Assembly: GCF_016734905.1 (NCBI RefSeq)
Contig: NZ_JAERPO010000001.1
Location: 558,001-622,000, forward strand
Direction of reading: 5' to 3'
DNA: 64,000 nucleotides
Source of the DNA: Sphingopyxis jiangsuensis
GTDB lineage: Bacteria; Pseudomonadota; Alphaproteobacteria; Sphingomonadales; Sphingomonadaceae
Shown here: one piece after another, positions 8,816 through 18,263 of the stretch
Layout: each line of letters starts with the position of its first letter
How positions within the stretch are numbered: position 1 is the stretch's first letter
Position numbers and translations under genes: made by a program
Notes under the pieces: generated by a model
Databases searched by the model: none
What the model was told of the DNA's origin: nothing
What the model saw: only the letters and a program-made list of their open reading frames with translations

Positions 8816-9946
8816 TCAGCCAAACCGGGACGGCGAAAATGGCGAAGCATCGACGCAAGCAATCGGTCCGTCGGCAAGCGGCGCTCCCAATTGGGCCGCA
8901 AGAAGTGCACCAATTGCGGGCGAGGTCTGGATACCGAAGCCGCCCTGCCCCGCGCACCAGACGAAGCCCTCCTGATGCGGATCAGCGCCGAATACCGGAA
9001 TACGGTCGGGCGCAAAGCTGCGCAGTCCCGCCCATTTGCGTTCGACTGCGGCAATGGGCCAGTCGACGACCGATTGCATCCGGTCGATGGCGACGGCGAC
9101 ATCGAGCTCCTCCGGTGCGGCATCGCACGGGTCGGTGGCGGTTTCGTCATGCGGGCTGAGCCACACCCGTCCCTCACCGACACCCTTGAAATAGAAATCG
9201 CCGCCGACGTGGATAATCAGGGGAAGGTCGGCCGGTGTCGCGACACCGAGCCGCAACTGCATCACGGTCCGGCGATAGGGCTGGATTCCGACGGGTTTCG
9301 CGCCGCATACTGCTGCCACCCGGTCGGCCCATGCCCCGGCCGCGTTGACGATGACGGCGGCCTCGAGTTTCTCGCCGCCGACGCTCGCCTCCCACCGGTC
9401 ACCGAGCCAACGCGCCGACACAAGTTTCTTGCGCGGGGCCAGCAGCGCTCCGGCGCGTTTAGCGGCGCGCAAATAGGCCGCATGCAGCCCGCCGACGTCG
9501 ATGTCGCTGCACGCGGGCTCGAAAGCCGCCTCGGTCCACTCGGGCCGGATACCCGCGACCCTGTCTGCTACTGCTGCACCGGTGAGGCGCATGACATCGA
9601 CGCCCTGCTCGGCAAATTCAGCGACGAAAGCGTCAACCGCGGCGCACTCCTCGCGCTGCCCGATGGTCAGCGCAGCGCGGGGCGAGAGAAAGCCGTGCTC
9701 CGAAAAATCGGGCGGCGGTGCGTCGAGCAGAGCGAAGGAGGCGGCCGACAGGGGCTGGACGCGTACGCCGCCATAGCTCTCGTGCCAAAAAGCTGCCGAG
9801 CGTCCGGTCGCATGATAGCCCGGCGCGTCTTCGCGCTCGATCATCATCACGCGGCGATGGGGCGCGAGGGCCGCTGCCAGGCTTGCGCCGCCAATCCCGG
9901 CGCCGACGATCAGCACGTCGATGGACGAAGGAAGAGCGGACGTCAT
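8816..9946 (-). CDS. FAD-dependent D-amino-acid dehydrogenase, DauA-like (DAO family)
   Basis: 376 aa. The N-terminal dinucleotide fold shows DVLIVGAGIGGASLAAAL, followed by the EREDAPGYHATGRSAA segment highly characteristic of D-arginine dehydrogenase (DauA) and related D-amino-acid dehydrogenases; later motifs INVNAAGAWAD-like (VIVNAAGAWADRVA) and WCAGQGGFGIQTSPAIG near the C-terminus complete the FAD site. It probably oxidises a D-amino acid to the 2-oxo acid, passing electrons to a quinone rather than oxygen; the substrate cannot be read from the sequence. The ATG at 9946 is preferred over the open frame up to 9982. It is divergent from the tad operon. Confidence 0.85.
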   Translation of the reverse strand: MTSALPSSIDVLIVGAGIGGASLAAALAPHRRVMMIEREDAPGYHATGRSAAFWHESYGGVRVQPLSAASFALLDAPPPDFSEHGFLSPRAALTIGQREECAAVDAFVAEFAEQGVDVMRLTGAAVADRVAGIRPEWTEAAFEPACSDIDVGGLHAAYLRAAKRAGALLAPRKKLVSARWLGDRWEASVGGEKLEAAVIVNAAGAWADRVAAVCGAKPVGIQPYRRTVMQLRLGVATPADLPLIIHVGGDFYFKGVGEGRVWLSPHDETATDPCDAAPEELDVAVAIDRMQSVVDWPIAAVERKWAGLRSFAPDRIPVFGADPHQEGFVWCAGQGGFGIQTSPAIGALLAAQLGAPLADGPIACVDASPFSPSRFG

Positions 9947-10038
9947 TGCCCGTCCGCATATCGACCAAGCGCGGAATTGCAAGCCGCGCGGCAGACATGG
10001 TTACTATTTGGTAAGCCATGCTGCGTAGGACAAAGCCG

Positions 10039-10527
10039 ATGGAAAGCGGCATCCTCTCGATCGCACTAATGCTCGCGCTCGCGGCACTTATGATCGCGGC
10101 GGCAATAAGCGATGTCCGGTCGCGCACCATTTCCAACCGGCTGAACGCAGCAATCGCGCTCCTCGCCATTCCCTTCTGGGCCGTGTCGGGATTAGCGCTC
10201 TGGCCCGAAATTCCGATCCAGATCGGAGCCGCGCTTGCAGTCTTCGCAATTTTCGTCGGCCTCTTCGCTTTCGGCGCAATGGGCGGCGGCGACGTCAAGA
10301 TGATCGGCGGCGTGATGCTCTGGATTCCCGTGAACCTGTTTCTCGAGGCGCTCACCGTGATGGCGGTCGGCGGCGGCATCTTGTCGGCCGTCATGCTCGT
10401 TCACAGCAAATTACGCCCGTCCGACAAGTCCGTAGAGGTTCCATACGGCGTTGCCATCGCTGCCGCAGGGCTTTGGGCGCTTCACCAACAATATCTTAAC
10501 CACTTTCAGGCTATCGGTCTGTCCTGA
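10039..10527 (+). CDS. cpaA: Prepilin peptidase CpaA/TadV (A24 family)
   Basis: 162 aa from ATG 10039, chosen because AGGA lies 8 bases upstream; ATG 10018 is the alternative. A polytopic membrane aspartyl protease that removes leader peptides from Flp/Tad prepilins. The two catalytic aspartates are in AISDVRSRTI near the N-terminus and MGGGDVKMIGG (GxGD motif) about mid-protein. It is the smaller, methylase-less form typical of tad loci. First gene of the cpaABCDE-tadBC run. Confidence 0.92.
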   Translation: MESGILSIALMLALAALMIAAAISDVRSRTISNRLNAAIALLAIPFWAVSGLALWPEIPIQIGAALAVFAIFVGLFAFGAMGGGDVKMIGGVMLWIPVNLFLEALTVMAVGGGILSAVMLVHSKLRPSDKSVEVPYGVAIAAAGLWALHQQYLNHFQAIGLS

Positions 10528-10575
10528 GGGCAAGCACGGCCGTCTCTGGTGAGTGCAGGAGGGCGAAAAATCGTC

Positions 10576-11607
10576 ATGGATACGCGAAAGATTATGCTGA
10601 TCGTCGGCGCGCTGGTGATCGCCATCGGCGCCGCATTCGGGGTCAATCAGATGATGCGTGGAGCCTCTGCTCCGGCGGCCCGAGCGGCCGCAGCGCCGGA
10701 AATCAACGGACCGATGATCCTCGTCGCGACGCGGCAACTGCCCGTCGGCACGATCATCGGCCCCGATAGCTTCCGTTTCCAGCCCTGGCCCAAGGAACTG
10801 GTCGAAAAGGCCTACTTCCTGAAGGAAAAGACCGACGTGAACACGCTGGTCGGCACGGTGGTGCGCTATCCGATCACCGCGGGCCAGCCGCTCACGCAGG
10901 GTGCGCTCGTCCATCCCGACGATCGTGGCTTCCTTGCCGCAGCGCTCGGCGCCGGCATGCGCGCCGTCACTGTGAAGGTGTCGCAGGAACAGGGCGTCGC
11001 CGGCTTCGTCTTCCCGGGCGACCGCGTCGATGTCGTGCTTGCGCAGGAAATCGAGATCGAAGAGGGCGGCAATTACCCGGACAAGCAATTGTTCACCGCC
11101 GAGACCATCGTGCGCAACGTCCGCGTCCTCGCGACCGACCAGCGCTATGACGCCGAAGACGAAACGGGCAAGACTCCGGTCCGCACCTTTGGCTCGGTGA
11201 CGCTCGAGGCTACCTCGGAAATCGCCGAGAAGATCGCGGTCGCGCAGAACATGGGCAAATTGTCCCTCGCACTGCGCCCGCTCGCCGAAAGCGCTGGCGA
11301 ACTCGACGCGGCCATCGCCTCGGGTGAGATCAACGTGCCTGCCGGCGGTGGCACCACTGCCGAAAAGAAGATGCTGGCAGCCGCCGCTGCGCGCCCGACC
11401 TCGAACCGGGCATCAGCAACGACGGGTGGCGACGTGTCGCGCTTTTGGGTGCCCGTCCGCGGCCGTGTGACCCAGCGTCCGCAGCAGCCGCAGCAGCAAT
11501 ATGGGTCGCCGCAGTCCAATGGCGGCACCGCCGCAATTCCCAGCGGCCCGACCGTGCGGATCACGCGCGGTGACAAGGTGACCGAAGTTCCGGTTGGGGG
11601 TAAGTAA
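10576..11607 (+). CDS. cpaB: Flp pilus assembly protein CpaB/RcpC
   Basis: 343 aa from ATG 10576; a GTG-initiated frame from 10549 is also open, but AGGAGG upstream fits the ATG. CpaB is a periplasmic protein with an N-terminal membrane anchor (about residues 4-22) and an SAF/beta-clip domain (PMILVATRQLPVGTIIGPD, near residue 50) thought to touch peptidoglycan and support the secretin. The C-terminus is rich in Pro/Gln (RPQQPQQQYGSPQ). cpaC follows immediately. Confidence 0.92.
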   Translation: MDTRKIMLIVGALVIAIGAAFGVNQMMRGASAPAARAAAAPEINGPMILVATRQLPVGTIIGPDSFRFQPWPKELVEKAYFLKEKTDVNTLVGTVVRYPITAGQPLTQGALVHPDDRGFLAAALGAGMRAVTVKVSQEQGVAGFVFPGDRVDVVLAQEIEIEEGGNYPDKQLFTAETIVRNVRVLATDQRYDAEDETGKTPVRTFGSVTLEATSEIAEKIAVAQNMGKLSLALRPLAESAGELDAAIASGEINVPAGGGTTAEKKMLAAAAARPTSNRASATTGGDVSRFWVPVRGRVTQRPQQPQQQYGSPQSNGGTAAIPSGPTVRITRGDKVTEVPVGGK

Positions 11608-11608
11608 G

Positions 11609-13111
11609 ATGAACAGCAAAGCCAATTTCAAAGCGGCGGCACTCGCGCGTACCCTGGCCGTTGGCCTGGTCGCCGCGACGCTGGTCGCCGCCCCAGCCGG
11701 CCCGGCTATCGCCCAGGCCACGCACAATGCGAGCAGCAGCATCGACCTGTCGGTCGGACGCGGCCGCCTGATCAGCCTCCCGGCTGCGATGAAGGATGTC
11801 TTCGTCGCGGATGACAAGGTGGCCGACGTCCAGGTCCGCTCGAACCGCCAGCTCTACATTTTCGGTAAGGCACCGGGCGAAACGAGCATCTATGCGACTG
11901 ACGCGAGCGGCCGGGTCGTCTATTCGACCGTTGCACGCGTCGGCAACAACATCGAAACGATCGACCAGATGCTGTCGCTCGCGATGCCCGACGCCAATAT
12001 CGCGTCGAACACGATGAACGGGCTGATCCTGCTCACCGGGACCGTCCAGTCGCCTGACGACGCCGCCGAGGCCGAACGTCTCGTTCAGGCTTTCGTCGGC
12101 GAAGACACCAAGGTTCTCTCGCGCCTCCGCACCGCGACGCCGCTGCAGGTCAACCTGCAGGTTCGCATTGCGGAGGTGAACCGGACGCTCGTCAAGGAAA
12201 TCAGCGGCAATATCGTGACCCGCGACCGCGACGGCGTGCTGGGCAACGGTTTTCTCGGCAGCATTTCACGCGGCCGCACCGCCGGCGAAATCCTCTTCCC
12301 GGGCGAAGGCGATCCGCCGCTTCCCGCGGGCACGACGGGCTATCGGTTTAACCAGCCGGCCAACGTCAATTCGATCGGCGGCGCCGGACGCCTGTTTGGC
12401 ATCGATCTGATTGCCTCGCTCGACCTTGGCGAGCGTTCGGGCATGGTCGTGACGCTCGCTCAGCCCAACTTAACGGCAATATCCGGCGAGACCGCCGACT
12501 TCCTTGCCGGCGGCGAGTTTCCCATCCCGATCCCGGGCAACTTCGCCGGGACGACGATCGAATACCGCAAATACGGCGTCAGCCTCGCTTACACGCCGAC
12601 GGTCCTGTCGAACGGCCGGATCAGCCTGCGCGTGCGTCCCGAAGTGTCGGAACTGTCGACCGAAGGTGCCATCCGCATGGACGGGTTCGAAATCCCCGCC
12701 CTGACGATCCGCCGCGCCGAAACGACGGTCGAACTCGGGTCGGGCGAAAGCTTCATGATCGCCGGCCTGATGAACAACCGTTCGATCGGCGCCATCGACA
12801 AGATGCCCGGCCTTGGCGACGTGCCGATCCTCGGCATGTTGTTCAAATCGGACAGCTTCCGCCGCGGCGAAACCGAACTCGTCATCGTCGTGACGCCTTA
12901 TCTGGTGCAGCCGGTATCGGCGAACGACATCAAGCTGCCGACCGACGCATTCCAGAACACCAACGATCTTTCGCGTCTTTTGATCGGACAGCAGAGCGAC
13001 GGTGTGAGCGGTGGCGAGCGGCCCAAGCCGCGCCTTGAAACGTCAGCAGTCGATGCGGACCGGCCACGCGGCGGCGCGGGCGATGCCTCGCCCGGTTTCA
13101 ACTTCAAGTGA
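11609..13111 (+). CDS. cpaC: Flp pilus outer-membrane secretin CpaC/RcpA
   Basis: 500 aa from ATG 11609, directly after the cpaB TAA; an upstream TTG in frame is less likely. A signal peptide (about residues 1-36, ending AIAQA) precedes the periplasmic N0-like domain (SIDLSVGRGRLISLPA), a BON-like segment, and the secretin core with VTLAQPNLTAISGETADFLA and the GGEFPIPIPG loop; the beta-domain ends with FRRGETELVIVVTPYLVQP. It forms the outer-membrane gate for the pilus. Coupled with cpaD downstream. Confidence 0.95.
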   Translation: MNSKANFKAAALARTLAVGLVAATLVAAPAGPAIAQATHNASSSIDLSVGRGRLISLPAAMKDVFVADDKVADVQVRSNRQLYIFGKAPGETSIYATDASGRVVYSTVARVGNNIETIDQMLSLAMPDANIASNTMNGLILLTGTVQSPDDAAEAERLVQAFVGEDTKVLSRLRTATPLQVNLQVRIAEVNRTLVKEISGNIVTRDRDGVLGNGFLGSISRGRTAGEILFPGEGDPPLPAGTTGYRFNQPANVNSIGGAGRLFGIDLIASLDLGERSGMVVTLAQPNLTAISGETADFLAGGEFPIPIPGNFAGTTIEYRKYGVSLAYTPTVLSNGRISLRVRPEVSELSTEGAIRMDGFEIPALTIRRAETTVELGSGESFMIAGLMNNRSIGAIDKMPGLGDVPILGMLFKSDSFRRGETELVIVVTPYLVQPVSANDIKLPTDAFQNTNDLSRLLIGQQSDGVSGGERPKPRLETSAVDADRPRGGAGDASPGFNFK

Positions 13112-13135
13112 TGCGCTGGTTCTGAGGAGCAGGTT

Positions 13136-13780
13136 ATGAAAAATATCGCAACTTTGACGGCTCTGGCACTGGCCACGTCGCTTGCAGGCTGTACCGGTGC
13201 CGGCAACAGCAACCGCAGTCTCGACTCGGTTCACCAGCCTGTCGTCCGCAACAGCATCTTCCAGTTCGACGTCGCCGCCGCCAATGGCGAGATGGCTCCG
13301 AGCGAACAGGGCCGCCTCGCCGGTTGGTTCGATGCGCTCGGTATCCGCTATGGCGATCGCATCGCTATCGACGACCCGTCGCTCTATGGCTCGCGCGGAG
13401 CCGAAGCGACGATCCGGTCGATGGTCGAACGTCGCGGCTTGCTGATGAGCAACGAGGTGCCGGTCACGACGGGTGCCGTTCCGGCAGGCCATGTCCGCGT
13501 CGTCGTGACCCGGGCGTCGGCACATGTTCCGGGCTGCCCCGACTGGTCGAGCAAATCGTCGCTCAACTATAACAACGCGACCTCGGCCAACTATGGCTGC
13601 GCGACCAACAGCAATCTTGCTGCGATGGTCGCGGACCCCAACGACCTGATCAAGGGCACGCGCAGCGAACGCAGCGATCCCGCCGCAGCAACACGCGCGA
13701 TCAACACCTATCGGACGAAACCCCAGACCGGCGCCGGCGAACTGCAGGGCGAGTCGACCAGCAACGGAGGTGGCCAGTGA
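13136..13780 (+). CDS. cpaD: Flp pilus assembly lipoprotein CpaD
   Basis: 214 aa. It has a lipoprotein signal with lipobox LAGC (Cys about residue 19) and a CpaD core including VVVTRASAHVPGCPDWS and the SANYGCATNSNLAAMVADP segment that defines the family. CpaD is the pilotin-like partner of the CpaC secretin. A clear ribosome site (GAGGAGCAGG) precedes the ATG. Its stop overlaps the cpaE GTG start (GTGA). Confidence 0.93.
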   Translation: MKNIATLTALALATSLAGCTGAGNSNRSLDSVHQPVVRNSIFQFDVAAANGEMAPSEQGRLAGWFDALGIRYGDRIAIDDPSLYGSRGAEATIRSMVERRGLLMSNEVPVTTGAVPAGHVRVVVTRASAHVPGCPDWSSKSSLNYNNATSANYGCATNSNLAAMVADPNDLIKGTRSERSDPAAATRAINTYRTKPQTGAGELQGESTSNGGGQ

Positions 13781-15051
13781 ACGCTCCTTTCAAAGCAGCA
13801 GGATTGCGCGATCCGTTTAATGCCTTTGTCTGCGACGACGAGACGCTCGATCTGATCCGTGTCGCCGCGGGCGACATGGGTTGGCCGATTGAAAAGTGCA
13901 ACAAGGGCGGCCTTCGTAACGCGGTCCAGTCGCTGTCGGTCTCCGCAAGCCCGAACATCCTGTTCGTCGACATGTCGGAGTCGGGCGACCCGATCAACGA
14001 CATCAACGCGCTTGCCGAGGTCTGCGAGCCCGGAACGGTCGTGATCGCCGCCGGTCAGGTCAACGACGTACGCCTTTACCGCGACCTTCTCTCGAGCGGG
14101 ATCCAGGACTATCTCCTGAAACCGCTTTCGCTCGACCAGGTCCGCGAATCGCTGACGACGGCCCAGGCGATCCTGTCGGCGCCAAAACATGCCGACATGC
14201 ACGACGACAAGCCGCATCATATGATGGCAGTCGTCGGCGTGCGCGGCGGCGTGGGCGCTTCGATGGTATCGACGTCGCTCGCCTGGGCGATGAGCGAGCA
14301 GGCCGAGCGCCAGACGGCGCTCCTCGATCTCGACGTGCATTTCGGTACCGGCGCGCTAACGCTCGACCTCGAACCGGGCCGCGGGCTGATCGACGCAATC
14401 GACAATCCCAGCCGTATTGACGGCCTCTTCATCGAACGAGCAATGGTTCGTGCATCGGACAAGCTCAGCCTGCTGTCAGCCGAAGCGCCGATCCATCAGC
14501 CGGTGATGACCGACGGCTCTGCGTTCTTCCAACTCGAGGAAGAGTTGCGCAACGCCTTCGAAATGACGATCGTCGATATCCCGCGTCAGGTTCTCATTCC
14601 CTTCCCGCACCTGGTGTCGGAAGCGGGCACGATCCTGCTCGTCAGCGACGTGACGCTGGCATCGGCGCGCGACACGATCCGCCTGCTCTCGTGGTTCAAA
14701 CAGAATGTTCCGGGCGCACGCATCGTTCTGGTTGCCAACAAATTCCAGAACGCCGTTGGCGAACTGTCGCGCAAGGAGTTTGAATCCTCCATCGAGCGCC
14801 AGGTCGACATCACCATTCCGTTCGATCCCAAGCTCGTCAGCCAGGCCGCGAAGCTCGGCAAATCCTACGCCGAAATCTGCAAGGGAACCAAGGCGAGCCA
14901 GGTCTGGACGAATCTGATGCGCCTGATCCTCGACGGTGCCGACAGCGAGGTCGAGGAAGCCCCGGCCGCCGCGAAAGGGAAATCGGGCAGCTCGCTTCTC
15001 GGCAAGCTCGGCGGCCTCGGCGGAATGATGACCAAAAAAGGCGCAAAGTAA
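13777..15051 (+). CDS. cpaE: Pilus assembly ATPase-like protein CpaE/TadZ
   Basis: 424 aa with a GTG start overlapping the cpaD stop and GGAGG 8 bases upstream. Residues about 15-135 form an atypical response-receiver domain (LFVDMSESGDPINDINAL) and residues about 145-380 a ParA/MinD-type fold with the deviant Walker A VRGGVGASMVSTSLAWAM. CpaE places the pilus apparatus at the cell pole. In most tad loci the motor ATPase gene cpaF follows; here only a 65-base spacer separates cpaE from tadB. Confidence 0.93.
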   Translation: MNAPFKAAGLRDPFNAFVCDDETLDLIRVAAGDMGWPIEKCNKGGLRNAVQSLSVSASPNILFVDMSESGDPINDINALAEVCEPGTVVIAAGQVNDVRLYRDLLSSGIQDYLLKPLSLDQVRESLTTAQAILSAPKHADMHDDKPHHMMAVVGVRGGVGASMVSTSLAWAMSEQAERQTALLDLDVHFGTGALTLDLEPGRGLIDAIDNPSRIDGLFIERAMVRASDKLSLLSAEAPIHQPVMTDGSAFFQLEEELRNAFEMTIVDIPRQVLIPFPHLVSEAGTILLVSDVTLASARDTIRLLSWFKQNVPGARIVLVANKFQNAVGELSRKEFESSIERQVDITIPFDPKLVSQAAKLGKSYAEICKGTKASQVWTNLMRLILDGADSEVEEAPAAAKGKSGSSLLGKLGGLGGMMTKKGAK

Positions 15052-15116
15052 GTTTGAGCGGTGCGCGCCACGCGCGCGCCGGCTGAACCCCGCACCGAAG
15101 TGGACGAAAGCCGACC

Positions 15117-16088
15117 ATGAACCTTTCAGTGATCCTTATCATCGCCGCCGCCTTTCTGGCCTTTGTCGTGCTCGTCATCCTGCTTGGCGGCCCCTCGGTT
15201 GCGAAGGCAAAGACGCGTCGGCTCGCCACCGTCAAGGATCGCCACGCCGCGTCGACCGAAGCGGTGGTCGCGGCCCAGATGCGCAAAACGATTCAGACCG
15301 GCTCCGGCGACACCAATGCCATGCTGTCGAGCCTCGTACCCCGTCGCGAATTGATGGAACTGCGGATTCGCCGGACGGGAAAGCCGTGGACGCTTAGCCA
15401 ATATACCTTCGCGACGATGGGAGGGTTCGTTGTCGCGGCAGGGCTGTTGCTGATGCTTCGCACTCCACTTCCGTTGGCCTTGCTCGTTGGCGTCTTCGTC
15501 GGCGTAGGGGGCCCCTATTGGTATCTCGGCAGGCTCATCGCGAAACGTGTTGCGGCGTTCAACACACGCTTTCCCGACGCCATCGATTTGTGCGTTCGCG
15601 GCCTGAAATCGGGTTTGCCCGTCACGGAAACATTCCAGGTTGTTAGCCAGGAGTTGCCGGGACCGGTGGGCGAAGAGTTCAAGGGCGTGGTCGAGCGCAT
15701 CCGTATCGGCAACACCATGGAAGCCGCACTGCAAGAATCGGCCAATATGCTCGGCACGCCCGAGTTCCAGTTCTTTTGCATCACCATCGCGATTCAGCGG
15801 GAGACGGGCGGCAACCTCGCTGAAACGCTGGCCAACCTTTCCGACGTGCTGCGCAAGCGTGCGCAAATGAAACTGAAGATCAAGGCCATGTCGTCCGAAG
15901 CCAAGGCGTCCGCCTATATCGTCGGCGCGCTGCCCTTCTTCGTGTTTGGCATCGTCTGGATGATGAACCCCGACTATCTGGCAGGCTTCTTCTCTGAAGA
16001 ACGGCTGATTGTGACTGGTCTTGGCGGACTCGTATGGATGAGCATCGGCGCCTTCATCATGAAAAAAATGATCAGTTTCGAAATCTGA
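15117..16088 (+). CDS. tadB: Tad pilus platform protein TadB (CpaG)
   Basis: 323 aa inner-membrane protein with an N-terminal helix (about residues 5-25), a pair of helices at 100-145 and two C-terminal helices, plus the cytoplasmic T2SSF domain between (LCVRGLKSGLPVTETFQVVS and ETGGNLAETLANLSDVLRKR). With TadC it forms the platform on which a CpaF-type ATPase acts during pilin polymerisation. Fourteen bases separate it from tadC. Confidence 0.94.
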   Translation: MNLSVILIIAAAFLAFVVLVILLGGPSVAKAKTRRLATVKDRHAASTEAVVAAQMRKTIQTGSGDTNAMLSSLVPRRELMELRIRRTGKPWTLSQYTFATMGGFVVAAGLLLMLRTPLPLALLVGVFVGVGGPYWYLGRLIAKRVAAFNTRFPDAIDLCVRGLKSGLPVTETFQVVSQELPGPVGEEFKGVVERIRIGNTMEAALQESANMLGTPEFQFFCITIAIQRETGGNLAETLANLSDVLRKRAQMKLKIKAMSSEAKASAYIVGALPFFVFGIVWMMNPDYLAGFFSEERLIVTGLGGLVWMSIGAFIMKKMISFEI

Positions 16089-16101
16089 AGGGCGCGCTGA
16101 A

Positions 16102-17148
16102 ATGACCAACAACCTCATTCTTGCCGCCTTCACCGGAGCGCAGTCGGGCCCGACCGTAATGGGTGTTGATGTCGTGTGGGCCGCCACGATGCTTGCTGCC
16201 GTCGGCGTTTTTGCAGTGGCCATGGCCATCTATGGCGCCGTGACCGTTCGGAACCCGATGACCAAGCGCGTCAAGGCGCTCAACGAGCGGCGCGAACAAC
16301 TGAAGGCCGGGATCACCGCCTCGACGACGAAACGCCGCGCGAAGCTTGTTCGCAAAAATCAGACCGCAGACCGCATGCGGACCTTCTTGGGCAAATTGCA
16401 GGTGCTTCAGGAAGAGCAGATCAAGGAAGTGCAGCAAAAGCTGGCACAGGCCGGCATCCGGTCGAAGGATCTGGCTGTTGCCGTGATCTTTGGTCGCCTT
16501 GTTCTGCCAATCGTGTTCGGCGGACTCGCCGCATTCCTCATTTATGGCCTCGAGATGTGGCCCGAGCTGTCGTCGATGAAGCGATCGGGCGCGACCATGG
16601 CTGCGCTCATTCTCGGCTACAAGGCGCCGGACCTCTTTGTCGACAACAAGCGGCAGAAGCGCACCGACGCCATCCGCAAGGGCCTGCCGGACGCGCTCGA
16701 CCTGCTGGTCATCTGCGCCGAGGCCGGTTTGACCGTCGACGCCGCGTTCTCACGCGTCGCCAAAGAGCTTGGCCGCGCCTACCCCGAACTGGGCGAAGAA
16801 TTTGCGCTCACGTCGATCGAACTCGGCTTCCTGACCGAGCGCCGGCAGGCGTTCGAGAATCTCGCTTATCGCGTCAATCTGGACTCGGTGAAGGGCGTCG
16901 TCACCACGATGATCCAAACCGAAAAATACGGCACGCCGCTCGCCAGCGCGCTGCGCGTCCTGTCGGCCGAGTTCCGCAACGAGCGCATGATGCGCGCCGA
17001 GGAAAAGGCTGCACGCCTGCCGGCAATTATGACGGTTCCGCTGATCCTCTTCATCCTGCCGTGCCTGTTCATCGTCATTCTCGGCCCGGCGGCCTGTTCG
17101 CTTAGCGACGCGATGTCGGGCGGCGCCTTTGGAGGCAGCGGCAATTAA
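16102..17148 (+). CDS. tadC: Tad pilus platform protein TadC (CpaH)
   Basis: 348 aa. An N-terminal membrane helix, a coiled-coil-prone basic segment, paired helices near residues 125-165 and the T2SSF domain (LPDALDLLVICAEAGLTVDA, then FALTSIELGFL and a C-terminal helix ILFILPCLFIVILGPAA). It is the second platform subunit and the last gene of the operon: a strong bidirectional terminator follows 26 bases later. No tadD-type TPR gene follows. Confidence 0.94.
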   Translation: MTNNLILAAFTGAQSGPTVMGVDVVWAATMLAAVGVFAVAMAIYGAVTVRNPMTKRVKALNERREQLKAGITASTTKRRAKLVRKNQTADRMRTFLGKLQVLQEEQIKEVQQKLAQAGIRSKDLAVAVIFGRLVLPIVFGGLAAFLIYGLEMWPELSSMKRSGATMAALILGYKAPDLFVDNKRQKRTDAIRKGLPDALDLLVICAEAGLTVDAAFSRVAKELGRAYPELGEEFALTSIELGFLTERRQAFENLAYRVNLDSVKGVVTTMIQTEKYGTPLASALRVLSAEFRNERMMRAEEKAARLPAIMTVPLILFILPCLFIVILGPAACSLSDAMSGGAFGGSGN

Positions 17149-17174
17149 ATCAAAAGCTTTGCAGGAAACGGAAA

Positions 17175-17200
17175 AGGGGGCGGACCAACATCCGCCCCCT
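17175..17200. terminator. Bidirectional rho-independent terminator between tadC and the FAH gene
   Basis: Perfect 10-bp stem AGGGGGCGGA (17175-17184) / TCCGCCCCCT (17191-17200) with a 6-base loop, a T-run on the plus side (17200-17204) and an A-run before the stem (17172-17175) that becomes a T-run on the minus strand. It sits between two convergent genes and serves both. Confidence 0.92.
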
Positions 17201-17209
17201 TTTTCTTGC

Positions 17210-18211
17210 TTAAGCAACCTGCTGTTCGATCGCGCCGAAGATGCTGTGATGACGCTCGTCATCCATCCAGATGCGGACGGTATCGCCTTTTTGCATGAAC
17301 GGCGTCTTTGGCGCGCCTTCCAGAATCGTTTCGACCGTTCGCACTTCGGCAAGGCAGCTATATCCCAGCCCGCCCTGCGCGATTGGTTTGCCCGGTCCGC
17401 CATCGCTGTCGCGATTCGACACCGTGCCAGATCCGATGATCGTTCCCGCACCCAGATTGCGCGTTTTTGCAGCATGCGCGATCAGGGCGCCGAAATCGAA
17501 GGTCATGTCGACGCCCGCATCGGCGCGCCCCAATGGCTCGCCGTTCAGATCAACGCACAAGGTACCGTGCAGTTTTCCGTCCTTCCACCGATCGCCGAGC
17601 GATTCCGGCGTCACGAACACCGGCGACATCGCGCTCGACGGCTTCGACTGGAAAAAACCGAACCCCTTGGCCAGTTCGCCCGGAATCAAGCCGCGAAGGG
17701 AGACGTCGTTGGTCAAGCCGACCAGCAGGATATGTTCGCGCGCCGTCGCCACGTCGATCCCGGCAGGAACATCGCCGGTGACGACGACAACTTCGGCTTC
17801 CATGTCACAGCCCCACGCGGGATCGCCGAGCGGGATCGGGTCGCGCGGCGCCAGGAAAGCGTCGCTGCCACCCTGGTACATCAGCGGATCGTGCCAGAAA
17901 CTCTCGGGCATCTCTGCCCCGCGCGCCTGCCGCACGAGCGCGACATGGTTCACATAGGCGCTGCCGTCGGCCCATTGATAGGCGCGCGGCAATGGCGAGG
18001 CGGCGTCGCGCTCGTGGAAGCGTTCTTTCGGGATCGCGTCATGGTTCAGATCCTCGGCCAGCGCAGCGAGCCGGGGGGCAGCGTCGGCCCAATTGTCGAG
18101 CGCGGCCTGCATGGTCGGCGCAATCCGCGTAGCGTCGGCGTACCAGGCGAGGTCATCCGATACGACAATCAACCGACCGTCGCGGCCATGCTTGAGCGAA
18201 GCAAGTTTCAC
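17210..18211 (-). CDS. Fumarylacetoacetate hydrolase family protein
   Basis: 333 aa from a GTG start at 18211 preceded by AAGGGACA; the frame remains open to 18499 but that part overlaps the neighbouring Tat-exported protein gene in another frame. The FAH fold and metal site are indicated by GCDMEAEVVVVTGDVPAG (metal carboxylates) about residue 165, GLTNDVSLRGLIPGELAKG and the C-terminal GTIIGSGTVSNRDSDGGPG loop. Members hydrolyse C-C bonds in 2,4-dioxo or acylpyruvate-type substrates of aromatic and tyrosine catabolism. The exact substrate is not predictable here, and no tyrosine-pathway genes are adjacent. Confidence 0.88.
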   Translation of the reverse strand: MKLASLKHGRDGRLIVVSDDLAWYADATRIAPTMQAALDNWADAAPRLAALAEDLNHDAIPKERFHERDAASPLPRAYQWADGSAYVNHVALVRQARGAEMPESFWHDPLMYQGGSDAFLAPRDPIPLGDPAWGCDMEAEVVVVTGDVPAGIDVATAREHILLVGLTNDVSLRGLIPGELAKGFGFFQSKPSSAMSPVFVTPESLGDRWKDGKLHGTLCVDLNGEPLGRADAGVDMTFDFGALIAHAAKTRNLGAGTIIGSGTVSNRDSDGGPGKPIAQGGLGYSCLAEVRTVETILEGAPKTPFMQKGDTVRIWMDDERHHSIFGAIEQQVA

Positions 18212-18263
18212 ATTTGTCCCTTTGTCTGCGATGGCGCGCATCGCATGATCGGGGGAGCGATGA

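Noticed and set aside
10549-10575. Longer CpaB start at GTG 10549
   Set aside because: ATG 10576 has AGGAGG upstream and puts the membrane anchor at the N-terminus; the extra residues add nothing.
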